Positions 56,690-64,000 of a stretch of DNA of 64,000 nucleotides are shown piece after piece. A model generated the notes under the pieces. That model was not told the DNA's origin, did no database searches, and saw nothing but the letters and a program-made list of their open reading frames with translations. The stretch lies in contig CM019701.1 in the NCBI GenBank assembly GCA_009760885.1, positions 17,117,975-17,181,974 on the forward strand, given 5' to 3'. Position numbers and translations under genes: made by a program. Origin of the DNA: Achatina immaculata. Its lineage: Eukaryota > Mollusca > Gastropoda > Stylommatophora > Achatinidae. The first letter of the stretch is position 1. Each line of letters starts with the position of its first letter.

Positions 56690-57495
56690 ATAATTAGTGT
56701 ATAAGTATACAACTAAACACGAAGCACTGCAGTAAAGCTGTGATACCAGAATGTATAAAATAGGAAAAAAGTAGGAGCAGCTTTATTACTTAATGATTAC
56801 AAAGTTGTGATGTTTCGGCGTGAGCCTTAATCATACAAAAACATACAGGACGAAGAAATAGAGAGAGGAGATAAAGTATAGATTCACATGAATACTATTT
56901 TTTAAAAAAAAAATTTTTTTTAAAAAGAGTACTTAGCTGTAAATTGTAAAGTGTGGCTTGTCCGGCGATGTGTGTCAGGAATGGATTTAGTAGGACGTGG
57001 AGACTGTTTAAATAGAGACCTGTGGCATGTGATCGGTGGGTTGTAACTGGGGGTGGTGGATGGGGAACCGGGGAGGGGAGAGAGAGTGATGCAATATTGA
57101 CCTAGCTAGGAGAAATTGAAACAGATGATTGGGGAAGAGGGGTTGCAGAGTGATGCTGTGAGGAAGTTTGAAAAGTAAGAAGGGGTGGACTTAGTGGAGA
57201 GGTACTATAATGATTGAAGAAGATGATGTTACGTGTAACTAAACAGCGAGTTTAACCCATGTGGTTCCAGCGTCCCATAATTTTGAATGCAGCGGTTCTC
57301 AAGTGCCAGGTGGCTTGTGTCATCTGCGTGACATTGTTTAATGGCTGTTACCAGAAAATCAGATTTGCCTCTGTGGTTGGGGCCATTGAAATGATTTGGG
57401 ACTGGTTTCGAAGCATGCTGGGCGATGTCGTACAGATGTTTTTGCATGCGGTCCCCTAATCTGAGGCCAGTCTCACCAATATATGTTATCCTGCA
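56690..57495 (-). mobile_element. Penelope-like retroelement 3' part, minus-strand copy
   Basis: The coding tail (57229-57492) is followed, in minus orientation, by an untranslated region to about 56690 that closely matches 57607-58070 in reverse. It forms the left arm of a head-to-head inverted pair. Confidence 0.75.
57229..57492 (-). pseudogene. GIY-YIG endonuclease tail of a Penelope-like element
   Basis: Begins RITYIGETGLRLGDRMQKHL, with the Y-I-G motif and the following Arg of the GIY-YIG fold, continues with VPNHFNGPNHRGKSDF and ends LEPHGLNSLFSYT before a stop. In Penelope-like elements this domain follows the reverse transcriptase and nicks DNA for priming; here the RT is absent. Confidence 0.8.
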
Positions 57496-57499
57496 ACAA

Positions 57500-58075
57500 T
57501 GGTGTCACCAGATGACACAAGCCGCCTGGCACTTGAGAACCGCTGCATTCAAAATTATGGGATGCTGGAACCACATGGGTTAAACTCGCTGTTTAGTTAC
57601 ACGTAACATCATCTTCTTCAATCATTATAGTACCTCTCCACTAAGTCCACCCCTTCTTACTTTTCAAACTTCTTCACAGCATCACTCTGCAACCCCTCTT
57701 CCCCAATCATCTGTTTCAATTTCTCCTAGCTAGGTCAATATTGCATCACTCTCTCTCCCCTACCCGGTTCCCCATCCACCACCCCCAGATCACATGTCAC
57801 AGGTCTCTATTTAAACAGTCTCCACGTCCTACTAAATTCATTCCTGACACACACCACCGGACAAGCCACACCTTACAATTTACAGCTAAGTACTCTCTAA
57901 AAAAAATTTTTTTTTTAAAAATAGTATTCATGTGAATCTATACTTTATCTCCTCTCTCTATTTCTTCATCCTGTATGTTTTTGCATGATTAAGGCTCACG
58001 CCGAAATGTCACAACTTTGTAATCATTAAGTAATAAAGCTGCTCCTACTTTTTTCCTATTTTATACATTTCATGT
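57500..58075 (+). mobile_element. Penelope-like retroelement 3' part, plus-strand copy
   Basis: More strongly 5'-truncated than its inverted partner. Both end in the same CCTATTTTATACATT terminus. Confidence 0.75.
57511..57606 (+). pseudogene. GIY-YIG endonuclease C-terminal scrap, plus-strand copy
   Basis: 32 codons beginning DDTSRLALENRCIQNYG and ending NSLFSYT with stop TAA; the same peptide as the end of 57229-57492 with two substitutions visible. Confidence 0.78.
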
Positions 58076-58369
58076 ACACAGAGTGATATAGTAATGAGAT
58101 CAGAGGATCTTTCAACTTGTCAAGAATGAAAGAAAGATAAAACTAGCTTCAGCAATGTCTTATGTTATTTTATTGCCTTTATTTCCTACCTACCAAGTTT
58201 TATCAAAGCTAAGCTCTTATCCATTATTTTCTATCTACCAAATCTTATCAAAGCTATGTTCATATTCAACAAACTTAGCTGTGTAATCCACTTCAGGAAA
58301 AATCAACGTGTTTTTCTGTGATTTCATGAACCAAGTATGGAGCTTATAATGATACATCACAGAAATAAC

Positions 58370-58690
58370 TTGCACAGGAAAACTCAAGAGAAAAAGAAAA
58401 CCAGAGAGATTATGAAAAAAAAAATCTGGACAGACTGATAAAGTGTCACAGGAAAACTCAAGGGAAAAAGAAAACAAGAGAGATTATGAAAAAAAATATC
58501 TGGACAGACTGATAAAGTGTCACAGGAAAACTCAAGGGAAAAAGAAAACAAGAGAGATTATGAAAAAAAAAATCTGGACAGACTGATAAAGTGTCACAGG
58601 AAAACTCAAGGGAAAAAGAAAACAAGAGAGATTATGAAAAAAAAAAAAATGTGGACAGACTGATAAAGTGTCACAGGAAAAGAAAGGAAA
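58370..58690. repeat. ~76-bp tandem repeat, four copies
   Basis: Units of GTGTCACAGGAAAACTCAAG with an A-run of variable length; followed by a (GAT)n/(TAT)n microsatellite at 58739-58775. Confidence 0.9.
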
Positions 58691-59029
58691 TGGGCCTCCT
58701 TAGAAACATCAAGTAGCACAAAGAATGCACACACCACAATGATGATGATGATGATTATTATTATTATTATTATTAAGTAAACATGGATAAAGAATAAGAA
58801 GAGTAGCACATCAACACTTCCATAACATGTATGTCTGGATGAGCTTCTTGGAAACCCCGTGTTTCATATGTTATAACTAAGACTGATACATACAACCAAC
58901 AAGAAAAAACAGATAAGAGAACACAAGTAACAGAAAAAAAGTCAGGTGTGGATAAGGACAAGAATGTGAGATACAAGTAGTGACAAACAGATAAGAAGAA
59001 GCAGAAAGTGAGATACAAGTAGTGAGGAA

Positions 59030-59400
59030 CAGATAAGAAGAAGCAGAAAGTTATGAACAGACAAGAAGAAACAGAAAGTGGGGACCAGATAAGATGAAAC
59101 AGAAAGTTAAGAACAGATAAGAAGAAACAGAAAGTTAAGAACAGATAAGAAGAAACAGAAAGTGGGGAACAGATAAGAAGAAACAGAAAGTTAAGAACAA
59201 ATAAGAAGAAACAGAAAGTGGGGAACAGATAAGAAGAAACAGAAAGTGGGGAACAGATAAAAAGAAACAGAAAGTGGGGAACAGATAAGAAGAAACAGAA
59301 AGTGGGGAACAGATAAAAAGAAACAGAAAGTTAGGAACAGATAAGAAGAAACAGAAAGTGGGGAACAGATAAGAAGAAAAACAGAAAGTGAGGAACAGAT
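59030..59400. repeat. 26-32-bp minisatellite next to a 5' splice site
   Basis: Units of GAACAGATAAGAAGAAACAG with GTGGG/GTTAA variants; the first unit begins 16 nt past the donor of exon 59416-59808. Confidence 0.92.
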
Positions 59401-59415
59401 AAACTATAAGCTCAC

Positions 59416-59808
59416 CCAACCGTGGAGACATCACTTGTGGTGCAGGAGAATTTTCCTGAAAACCCAACTGTCCATGACTGCGATTTCCTCCTGTTGTATG
59501 GTCACACGGGTAAATTGTCTCTGATGATGACACCTGGTTGAATTTAGAACCACATGGGTTACTTCCTGGGCTGGGACTAAATCTAGGGCTCTTCTGGGAC
59601 ATCTCAGATGAGCTATTTGTCTGCCTCATGCTCATACTTAAAGGTCTTTCACTGGACCATGAGTGACCATGGGGCCCATTCTGTGATGCAAAGTGACTAG
59701 TGGAAACTGCTGATATACGAGACTTATTGGAGGAAACAGATCCCCAGTTGTTGAGTCCTGGAACAGAGGAACCATCTGGAATTACTAGTTTGACATCTGG
59801 ACTGTCAC
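59416..59808 (-). CDS. Exon of coactivator-like gene; Ser/Pro/Asn-rich linker
   Basis: Acceptor CTCCATGCAG and donor GTGAGC frame 393 nt (2 + 390 + 1). The product is a Ser/Pro/Asn-rich linker containing KSPRFSPSPGSNPCGSKF and ending QVMSPRLG. SP and TP dipeptides are frequent, as in phosphorylated linkers of transcription coactivators. The last Gly codon is shared with the next exon. Both borders touch tandem repeats: an array of 26-32 bp units starts about 16 nt beyond the donor (59030-59400), and a short array ends about 30 nt before the acceptor (59835-59925). Confidence 0.75.
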
Positions 59809-59834
59809 CTGCATGGAGAAAGTTTACTTAAATC

Positions 59835-59925
59835 AAGTGATAGATAGCTCAGGTGGGAGATATTATATCAAGTGATAGATGGCTCAAGTGGAAGATATTA
59901 AGTGATAGATGGGTCAGGTGGACTA
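59835..59925. repeat. ~33-bp tandem repeat, three copies
   Basis: Units of TCAAGTGATAGATGGCTCA, just upstream of the acceptor of exon 59416-59808. 59926-60339 is plain AT-rich intron. Confidence 0.8.
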
Positions 59926-60339
59926 TACAGACCTCAATGAAAGAATGCTGGAAACCATTTAAATTTTTTTTAAAAACTGGTTAATCTTTTTCTCTTTATG
60001 TTTTAACTAAAGAATCAGTGTTGTAGAACTGAGCCTATCTGCAGGTTTGTGTGGCAAATATATGGCTCATTTTGATGGGTTTTTATTTGTTTTTTTCTTG
60101 TATTCTGATGATCTCAGTAATTTATGAAGAATAATTTAATGAATGAACTCATATATAAATATAATCATTTCTTCATGTAAATAATTAATAATAAAATGTG
60201 TTTTTGAAACTGACTAGAAAACTCTGAGACAAAGTCAAAACATCACTCCTGGTATCTAAGAAATATCTGGCAAATGAAAGAAAACAGGTTGACAACAAAC
60301 AACAGGAAATATGAAGACATCACATATCTAGCAACCCAC

Positions 60340-60539
60340 CAAGAAAGTCCAGGTCAAACAAGATGTCCAGTTCTGTACTGCTCTGCTCCATCAGTCCTAT
60401 CTCCAGGTCAGTGGATGAGAGGTTTAACAAGGGCAGTATATCAGATGAGACATTGTCACAGTTTGCTGGGACAGTTTGACCCGCCATAAGCTTCTCGCTA
60501 CTCATGGAGGCTTCCAGATCTACATTTGGCTCACACTCA
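60340..60539 (-). CDS. Exon of coactivator-like gene; acidic-hydrophobic segment
   Basis: The exon follows TTTTACCAG and ends before GTGGGT, with phase 2 in and phase 1 out (1 + 198 + 1 nt). It encodes a stretch beginning ECEPNVDLEASM and ending TELDILFDLDFLG. The C-terminal part alternates acidic and large hydrophobic residues, like many activation domains. The split Gly codon at the end is completed by the first two bases of exon 59416-59808, giving DFLGDSPDV. The clean three-way agreement of acceptor, donor and phase makes this exon credible although the peptide has no family signature I recognise. Confidence 0.68.
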
Positions 60540-60836
60540 CTGGTAAAATCAAACAGAAAACTATTTCACTAACAGCAAACTCAAGCCTAATCATAAACTC
60601 ATAAACCTAATTTTTGTTTCTTTTATGCCTCCCTTTAATGCACTGCCGTTCATGTATACAGTGTATTCTGGTGTACCTTGCCTTGCATGCAGACACTATT
60701 TTCAGAATTAACTGGGCATGATTGTAGAAGATCCCTATTTTACAACCTTTGCAACTGGAGCAAATTACTACAAACATGCAGCCATGCTTATGTTTGCACA
60801 CAATCACTTCTAAATCTATGTCTTTAACAAGAAAAC

Positions 60837-60947
60837 CTGCCAAATTCGTTTCTTTTACAAAGGAAAGACTGTTGATTAGACTCCATACAAATTCTCTTGT
60901 CTAAACTTGCTGACCTCTTAAAGACTACAGACAACTTTTTTGCCACT
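60837..60947 (-). CDS. Tentative exon (111 nt) of the coactivator-like gene
   Basis: A good 3' splice site (pyrimidine tract then CATTTCAG) precedes an open segment with phase 2 in and phase 2 out, ending at GGCAG before GTTTTC. The phase fits the following exon at 60539, giving a junction reading NEFG-S-ECEPN. The peptide is basic (AKKLSVVFKRSASLDKR) with no recognisable domain. The donor is weak and the segment is short, so this could be a chance open frame. No upstream partner exon was established. Confidence 0.35.
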
Positions 60948-61469
60948 CTGAAATGGGGAAAAATAAATCAAGAAACTTTAATCCATCAACAATTTTGTCC
61001 TAATATTTGTGAGGCCAAGAAGCCACAACAAATAACTGGCATCATCACTAGCTTTTGTGACTGACATAACTATAAACGTATGAGGTCCAGGCCTTGATTT
61101 TAGAATATGTCTGCATAAGCTGAACACTGCCAGGGTTAACAGCCTGTTATGCTAGCAGAACATCAGGAGTAATAAATTACAGATCTTCTACTGTGCATAA
61201 ACTGCTTCTACCAGTAACTGAGGTCAAGATGTCATGATGAATAATTATGGTAACCTCTAAAGTTCCAGGCAATAATATCTAATTTATGCTAGAAGATAGA
61301 TAGATACGTTTTAATCTGAGTCAGATAGGTCTGTCAAAGTTAAATCAAAGGTGAAGATAAATATTTCTTACTTTATTCACATTTTTTGTCAGACTGCTTT
61401 TTTATAAGCATACTATTCAGTCGTGCCATTAAAGTGGAGGTTAGTGAATGATTAAGAGTGTCCCTTTAC

Positions 61470-62160
61470 CTCTTTCCGTGCCAGTCGACAGATATCTGGT
61501 GCTTCAGGTTTCTAACAAGATTGCCAGTAGTAAAAAATTGGACGTTTGGTTTGTTTCATTAAAAAACCAGTATAACATTTAGATTGTACACATTTCATGG
61601 CTGTGTCTGGTGACACTTTTCAAAATGGCAAAAGAGTGCTTAGTTATGAGCAATGTTGAGCGAGAAAAATTAAGAGAAACATCAAGAAATTTCAATTTTT
61701 GTTGATGTAGATAGGGGTATAGACATGGCCTGTGACCATACCACTGTTCTTGAATGTATCCCAAGTAGATCTAGACACATTAGACAACTGGATAAGTAGT
61801 TAGAAGGTTATTTCAGACATTATTTTAGTGATGATGCAACACAGAATCACAATACGAGACTGACAGGTAGATCTAGGCATCTCAGAAGGTAGGTACTGTA
61901 CATCTAAACCTAGCTGATGGTAAGTTGGACACAATCATTGTCTAAAAACATCACATTACTTCTTTTTTCCTAAAAAAACTCTGTATTTATGAAATCTTCA
62001 TACATTTAGTTATATTCTGAAACATAATAAGTACACGGAAGTACATGGAAATACTGTTTTCATTCAAGTTTACAACTATACCCTCTATACATATCAAGAC
62101 CGCACTTTTACTCCGGCACCTAACTGAACGTCCGTGTTTCTTCCTGAGGCATGGAAAGAA
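61470..62160 (+). mobile_element. TTAA-flanked element, copy D
   Basis: The right TTAA (62161-62164) is intact and the left is TTAC (61466-61469). It sits inside a minisatellite whose unit contains CCCTTTAAAGTGGAGG, so the empty site is known. Confidence 0.82.
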
Positions 62161-62700
62161 TTAAAGTGGAGGTTTGTGAATGATTGAGAGTGTCCCTTTA
62201 AAGCAGATGTTAGTGAATGATTGAGGGTCCCTTTAAAGTGGAGGTTAGTGAATGATTAAGAGTGTCCCTATAAAGTGAAGGTTATTGAATGATTGAGAGT
62301 GTCCCCATAAAGTGGAGGTTATTGAATGATTGAGATTGTCCCCATAAAGTGGAGGTTAGTGAATGATTGAGATTGTCCCCATAAAGTGGAGGTTAGTGAA
62401 TGACTGAGTGTGTCTATAAAGTGGAGGTTACTGAATGATTGAGATTGTCCCTATAAAATGGAGGATACTGAATGACTGAGTGTGTCTATAAAGTGGAGGT
62501 TACTGAATGATTGAGATTGTCCCTATAAAGTGGAGGTTAGTGAATGATTGAGTGTCCCTATAAAGTGGAGGTTACTGAATGACTGAGTGTCCCTATCAAG
62601 TTGAGGTTATTGAATGATTGAGTGTGTCTATAAAGTGGAAGTTATTGAATGTTTGAGAGTGTCTATAAAGTGGAGGTTAGTGAATGACTGAGAGTATCTC
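62161..62700. repeat. ~33-bp minisatellite, about 15 copies
   Basis: Units of TAAAGTGGAGGTTAGTGAAT. One unit lies to the left of the element at 61470-62160, showing the array predates the insertion. 62701-63125 holds nothing recognisable. Confidence 0.9.
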
Positions 62701-63134
62701 TAATAAAATGATATTATAATTTTATCACAACAGAGTCATCAGTGCAGGTGTTAAGTTTCTTCCTTGTTCATAAGTGTCTCAGGTTCAATTCTTGGCAAAT
62801 GGACTTCTTTTCCTCAGCTCTCACAGTATTTTAAATGTTATTTGAAGACGGAATTATTTGCTCAGATAACCAACTTGTCTACCTCAAGCTTTCTACTTTA
62901 CGTTTGTTTTTCCTATGTAAATACAACTGTTTAGCTATCACATGATCATGCAGCATGGTCTCTGTTTTTTATTTTTATTGCAGACCTTTCCATCTTTTGT
63001 CTTCCTAGTAGTGTCAACATGTGTTTTTTTTTTTAAGCACAGACTTAATGATAGGAAATGCGGGGTACCCTGACAGCCAAGCTGCTAAACATGGAGTAGA
63101 TAACTGTGTCTGGCTTGAAAGTCCATGAGAGAAC

Positions 63135-63592
63135 AAAACAGGACATGCAGACTCCACCATCATGTTGAGACTGGTATACCAAATTCTACATGCAGACTCC
63201 ACCATCATGTTGAGACTGGTATACCAAATTCTACATGCAGACTCCACCACCATGTTGAGACTGGCATACCAAATTCTACATGCAGACTCCACCATCATGT
63301 TGAGACTGGTATACCAAATTCTACATGCAGACTCCACCATCATGCTGAGACTGGTATACCAAATTCTACATGCAGACTCCACCACCATGTTGAGACTGGT
63401 ATACCAAATTCTACATGCAGACTCCACCATCATGTTGAGACTGGTATACCAAATTCTACATGCAGACTCCACCATCATGTTGAGACTGGTATACCAAATT
63501 CTACATGCAGACTCCACCACCATGTTGAGACTGGTATACCAAATTCTACATGCAGACTCCACCACCATGTTGAGACTGGTATACCAAATTCT
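63135..63592. repeat. 45-bp minisatellite, ten copies
   Basis: Units of CATGCAGACTCCACCATCAT then GTTGAGACTGGTATACC; a multiple of three, so several frames stay open. It abuts the possible exon donor at 63598. Confidence 0.95.
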
Positions 63593-63598
63593 TGCTTA

Positions 63599-63885
63599 CT
63601 TTTCCAGAGCCTGCTTGTGTGTAGCGTGTGCTCCTTGAAGTCGATGAAAACACCACGTAGTTCTTGCCAATATTTACAGCTCACTTCAGTTTTCTGTTGC
63701 AGAGGAATATCTGGTCTGTTGTTGGCTATTTTACCAAGCCTGCTCAGGCTTGTTAGATGAGGAACAAGATAAACAGAGTTTTCTTCATCACAACTGACCC
63801 ATGGCATGGATGAATGGATGGACAGATGGACGGACAGACTGACTGCGTTAACTGCCTGAGCTATACATGATACAGTAAATAACAA
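63599..63885 (-). other. Possible exon at right edge, unassigned
   Basis: A 95-codon open stretch contains ENSVYLVPHLTSLSRLGK and KYWQELRGVFIDFKEH and ends at AAAA before GTAAGC, a good donor. A minisatellite begins about 8 nt beyond that donor, the same arrangement seen at supported exons. In this frame it ends in phase 1, which does not fit 60837-60947 (phase 2), so it belongs to an intermediate unseen exon, another gene, or is chance. No family recognised. Confidence 0.25.
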
Positions 63886-64000
63886 AGCTAAAATAACAGT
63901 TAATAATAATAACTGACTAAAGTAATAAAACTATTATACAAAGCAAGTCTTTAGAGGTTACTCAATTCCTAATCAAAAATGGCTTGACAGACGGACATGA

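Larger units (their letters stand above)
2159..60947 (-). other. Partial multi-exon gene: LxxLL-rich transcriptional coactivator, p160/SRC (NCOA/Taiman)-like candidate
   Basis: Fourteen distinct exons were joined on the minus strand by GT..AG borders and reading phase; from 60539 to 2159 the phases agree at every junction. The product is low-complexity (Ser, Gln, Asn rich) with eight LxxLL motifs: LSQLL and LKSLL in exon 55154-56211, LKQLL across the next junction, LQQLL in 52216-52692, LISLL in 47856-48040, LAQLL and LFQLL in 44051-45623, and LRELL in 38962-39072. LxxLL motifs bind the ligand-binding domain of nuclear receptors; acidic runs after such motifs and a Gln-rich C-terminal half are seen in p160 coactivators. 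The segment IAQLEEIFKETG in exon 44051-45623 resembles the CBP-binding AD1 helix region. The bHLH-PAS half is not in the window, so start and N terminus are missing; the stop codon is also outside or unrecognised. Alternatives: another LxxLL-rich Gln-rich coactivator. The existence of the gene is much surer than its family. Confidence 0.7.

Noticed and set aside
60607..60843. Cys-rich 78-codon frame (CKHKHGCMFVVICSSCKGCK)
   Set aside because: Tempting as a zinc-binding exon, but no splice sites frame it in phase with its neighbours and it overlaps the tentative exon's donor.

Overview
This is a stretch of an animal nuclear genome. It has long introns with GT..AG borders, reading frames that join only after splicing, no bacterial-style operons, and introns packed with tandem repeats and transposon relics. 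The relics (mariner-type DNA transposons, two non-LTR retrotransposon tails, a Penelope-like element with a GIY-YIG endonuclease tail, and TTAA-flanked non-autonomous elements) suggest an invertebrate, possibly a mollusc. That placement is inference; nothing in the window fixes the species.

The window is dominated by one gene on the minus strand, entering from the right (beyond 64000) and leaving on the left (before 1). I assembled it by matching splice sites and reading phase. In transcript order the exons are 60837-60947 (tentative), 60340-60539, 59416-59808, 55154-56211, 52216-52692, 47856-48040, 44051-45623, 40237-40504, 39473-39711, 38962-39072, a 297-nt exon present three times (32365-32661, 29436-29732, 26910-27206), 19817-20007, a 176-nt exon present twice (11205-11380 and 9441-9616), and 2159-2304. 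From 60539 down to 2159 every junction is phase-compatible. With a single copy of each repeated exon this encodes about 1770 residues. The product is Ser/Gln-rich with eight LxxLL motifs, several followed by acidic runs, plus basic patches and polyglutamine. It looks like the middle and C-terminal part of a nuclear-receptor coactivator, most likely p160/SRC (NCOA, insect Taiman). The bHLH-PAS part would lie to the right of the window; without it the family call is provisional.

The introns are the unusual part. Well over 40 minisatellite arrays fill them. Several begin exactly at an exon border and carry copies of that exon's own splice site: the 176-nt exon's 5' splice site is repeated every 16 bp, and the 297-nt exon's 3' splice site is repeated every 30 bp. 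Other arrays start within about 30 nt of splice sites (47856, 59416, 59808). Segmental tandem duplications (1764 bp at 7935-11462, 1606 bp at 14970-18181, and a triplication of about 2.5-3.3 kb at 26473-34170) have copied exons and arrays together.

Mobile elements by region: a LINE tail split by a 1.5-kb retroposon with 12-bp target duplications (4243-6440); a second LINE family tail at 7198-7422, 38416-38640 and 49238-49897; a 217-bp SINE-like insert with 14-bp duplications (8819-9035, copied at 10583-10799); two degraded mariner elements (21822-23079 and 23804-24740); a foldback element (38045-38815); five TTAA-flanked elements of about 0.7 kb (40675-41366, 41371-42063, 48509-49199, 51050-51718, 61470-62160); a 40-bp micro-retroposon (51779-51818); and inverted Penelope-like copies (53090-53575, 56690-58075). 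No tRNA, rRNA or CRISPR was seen, and no complete gene other than the partial coactivator.
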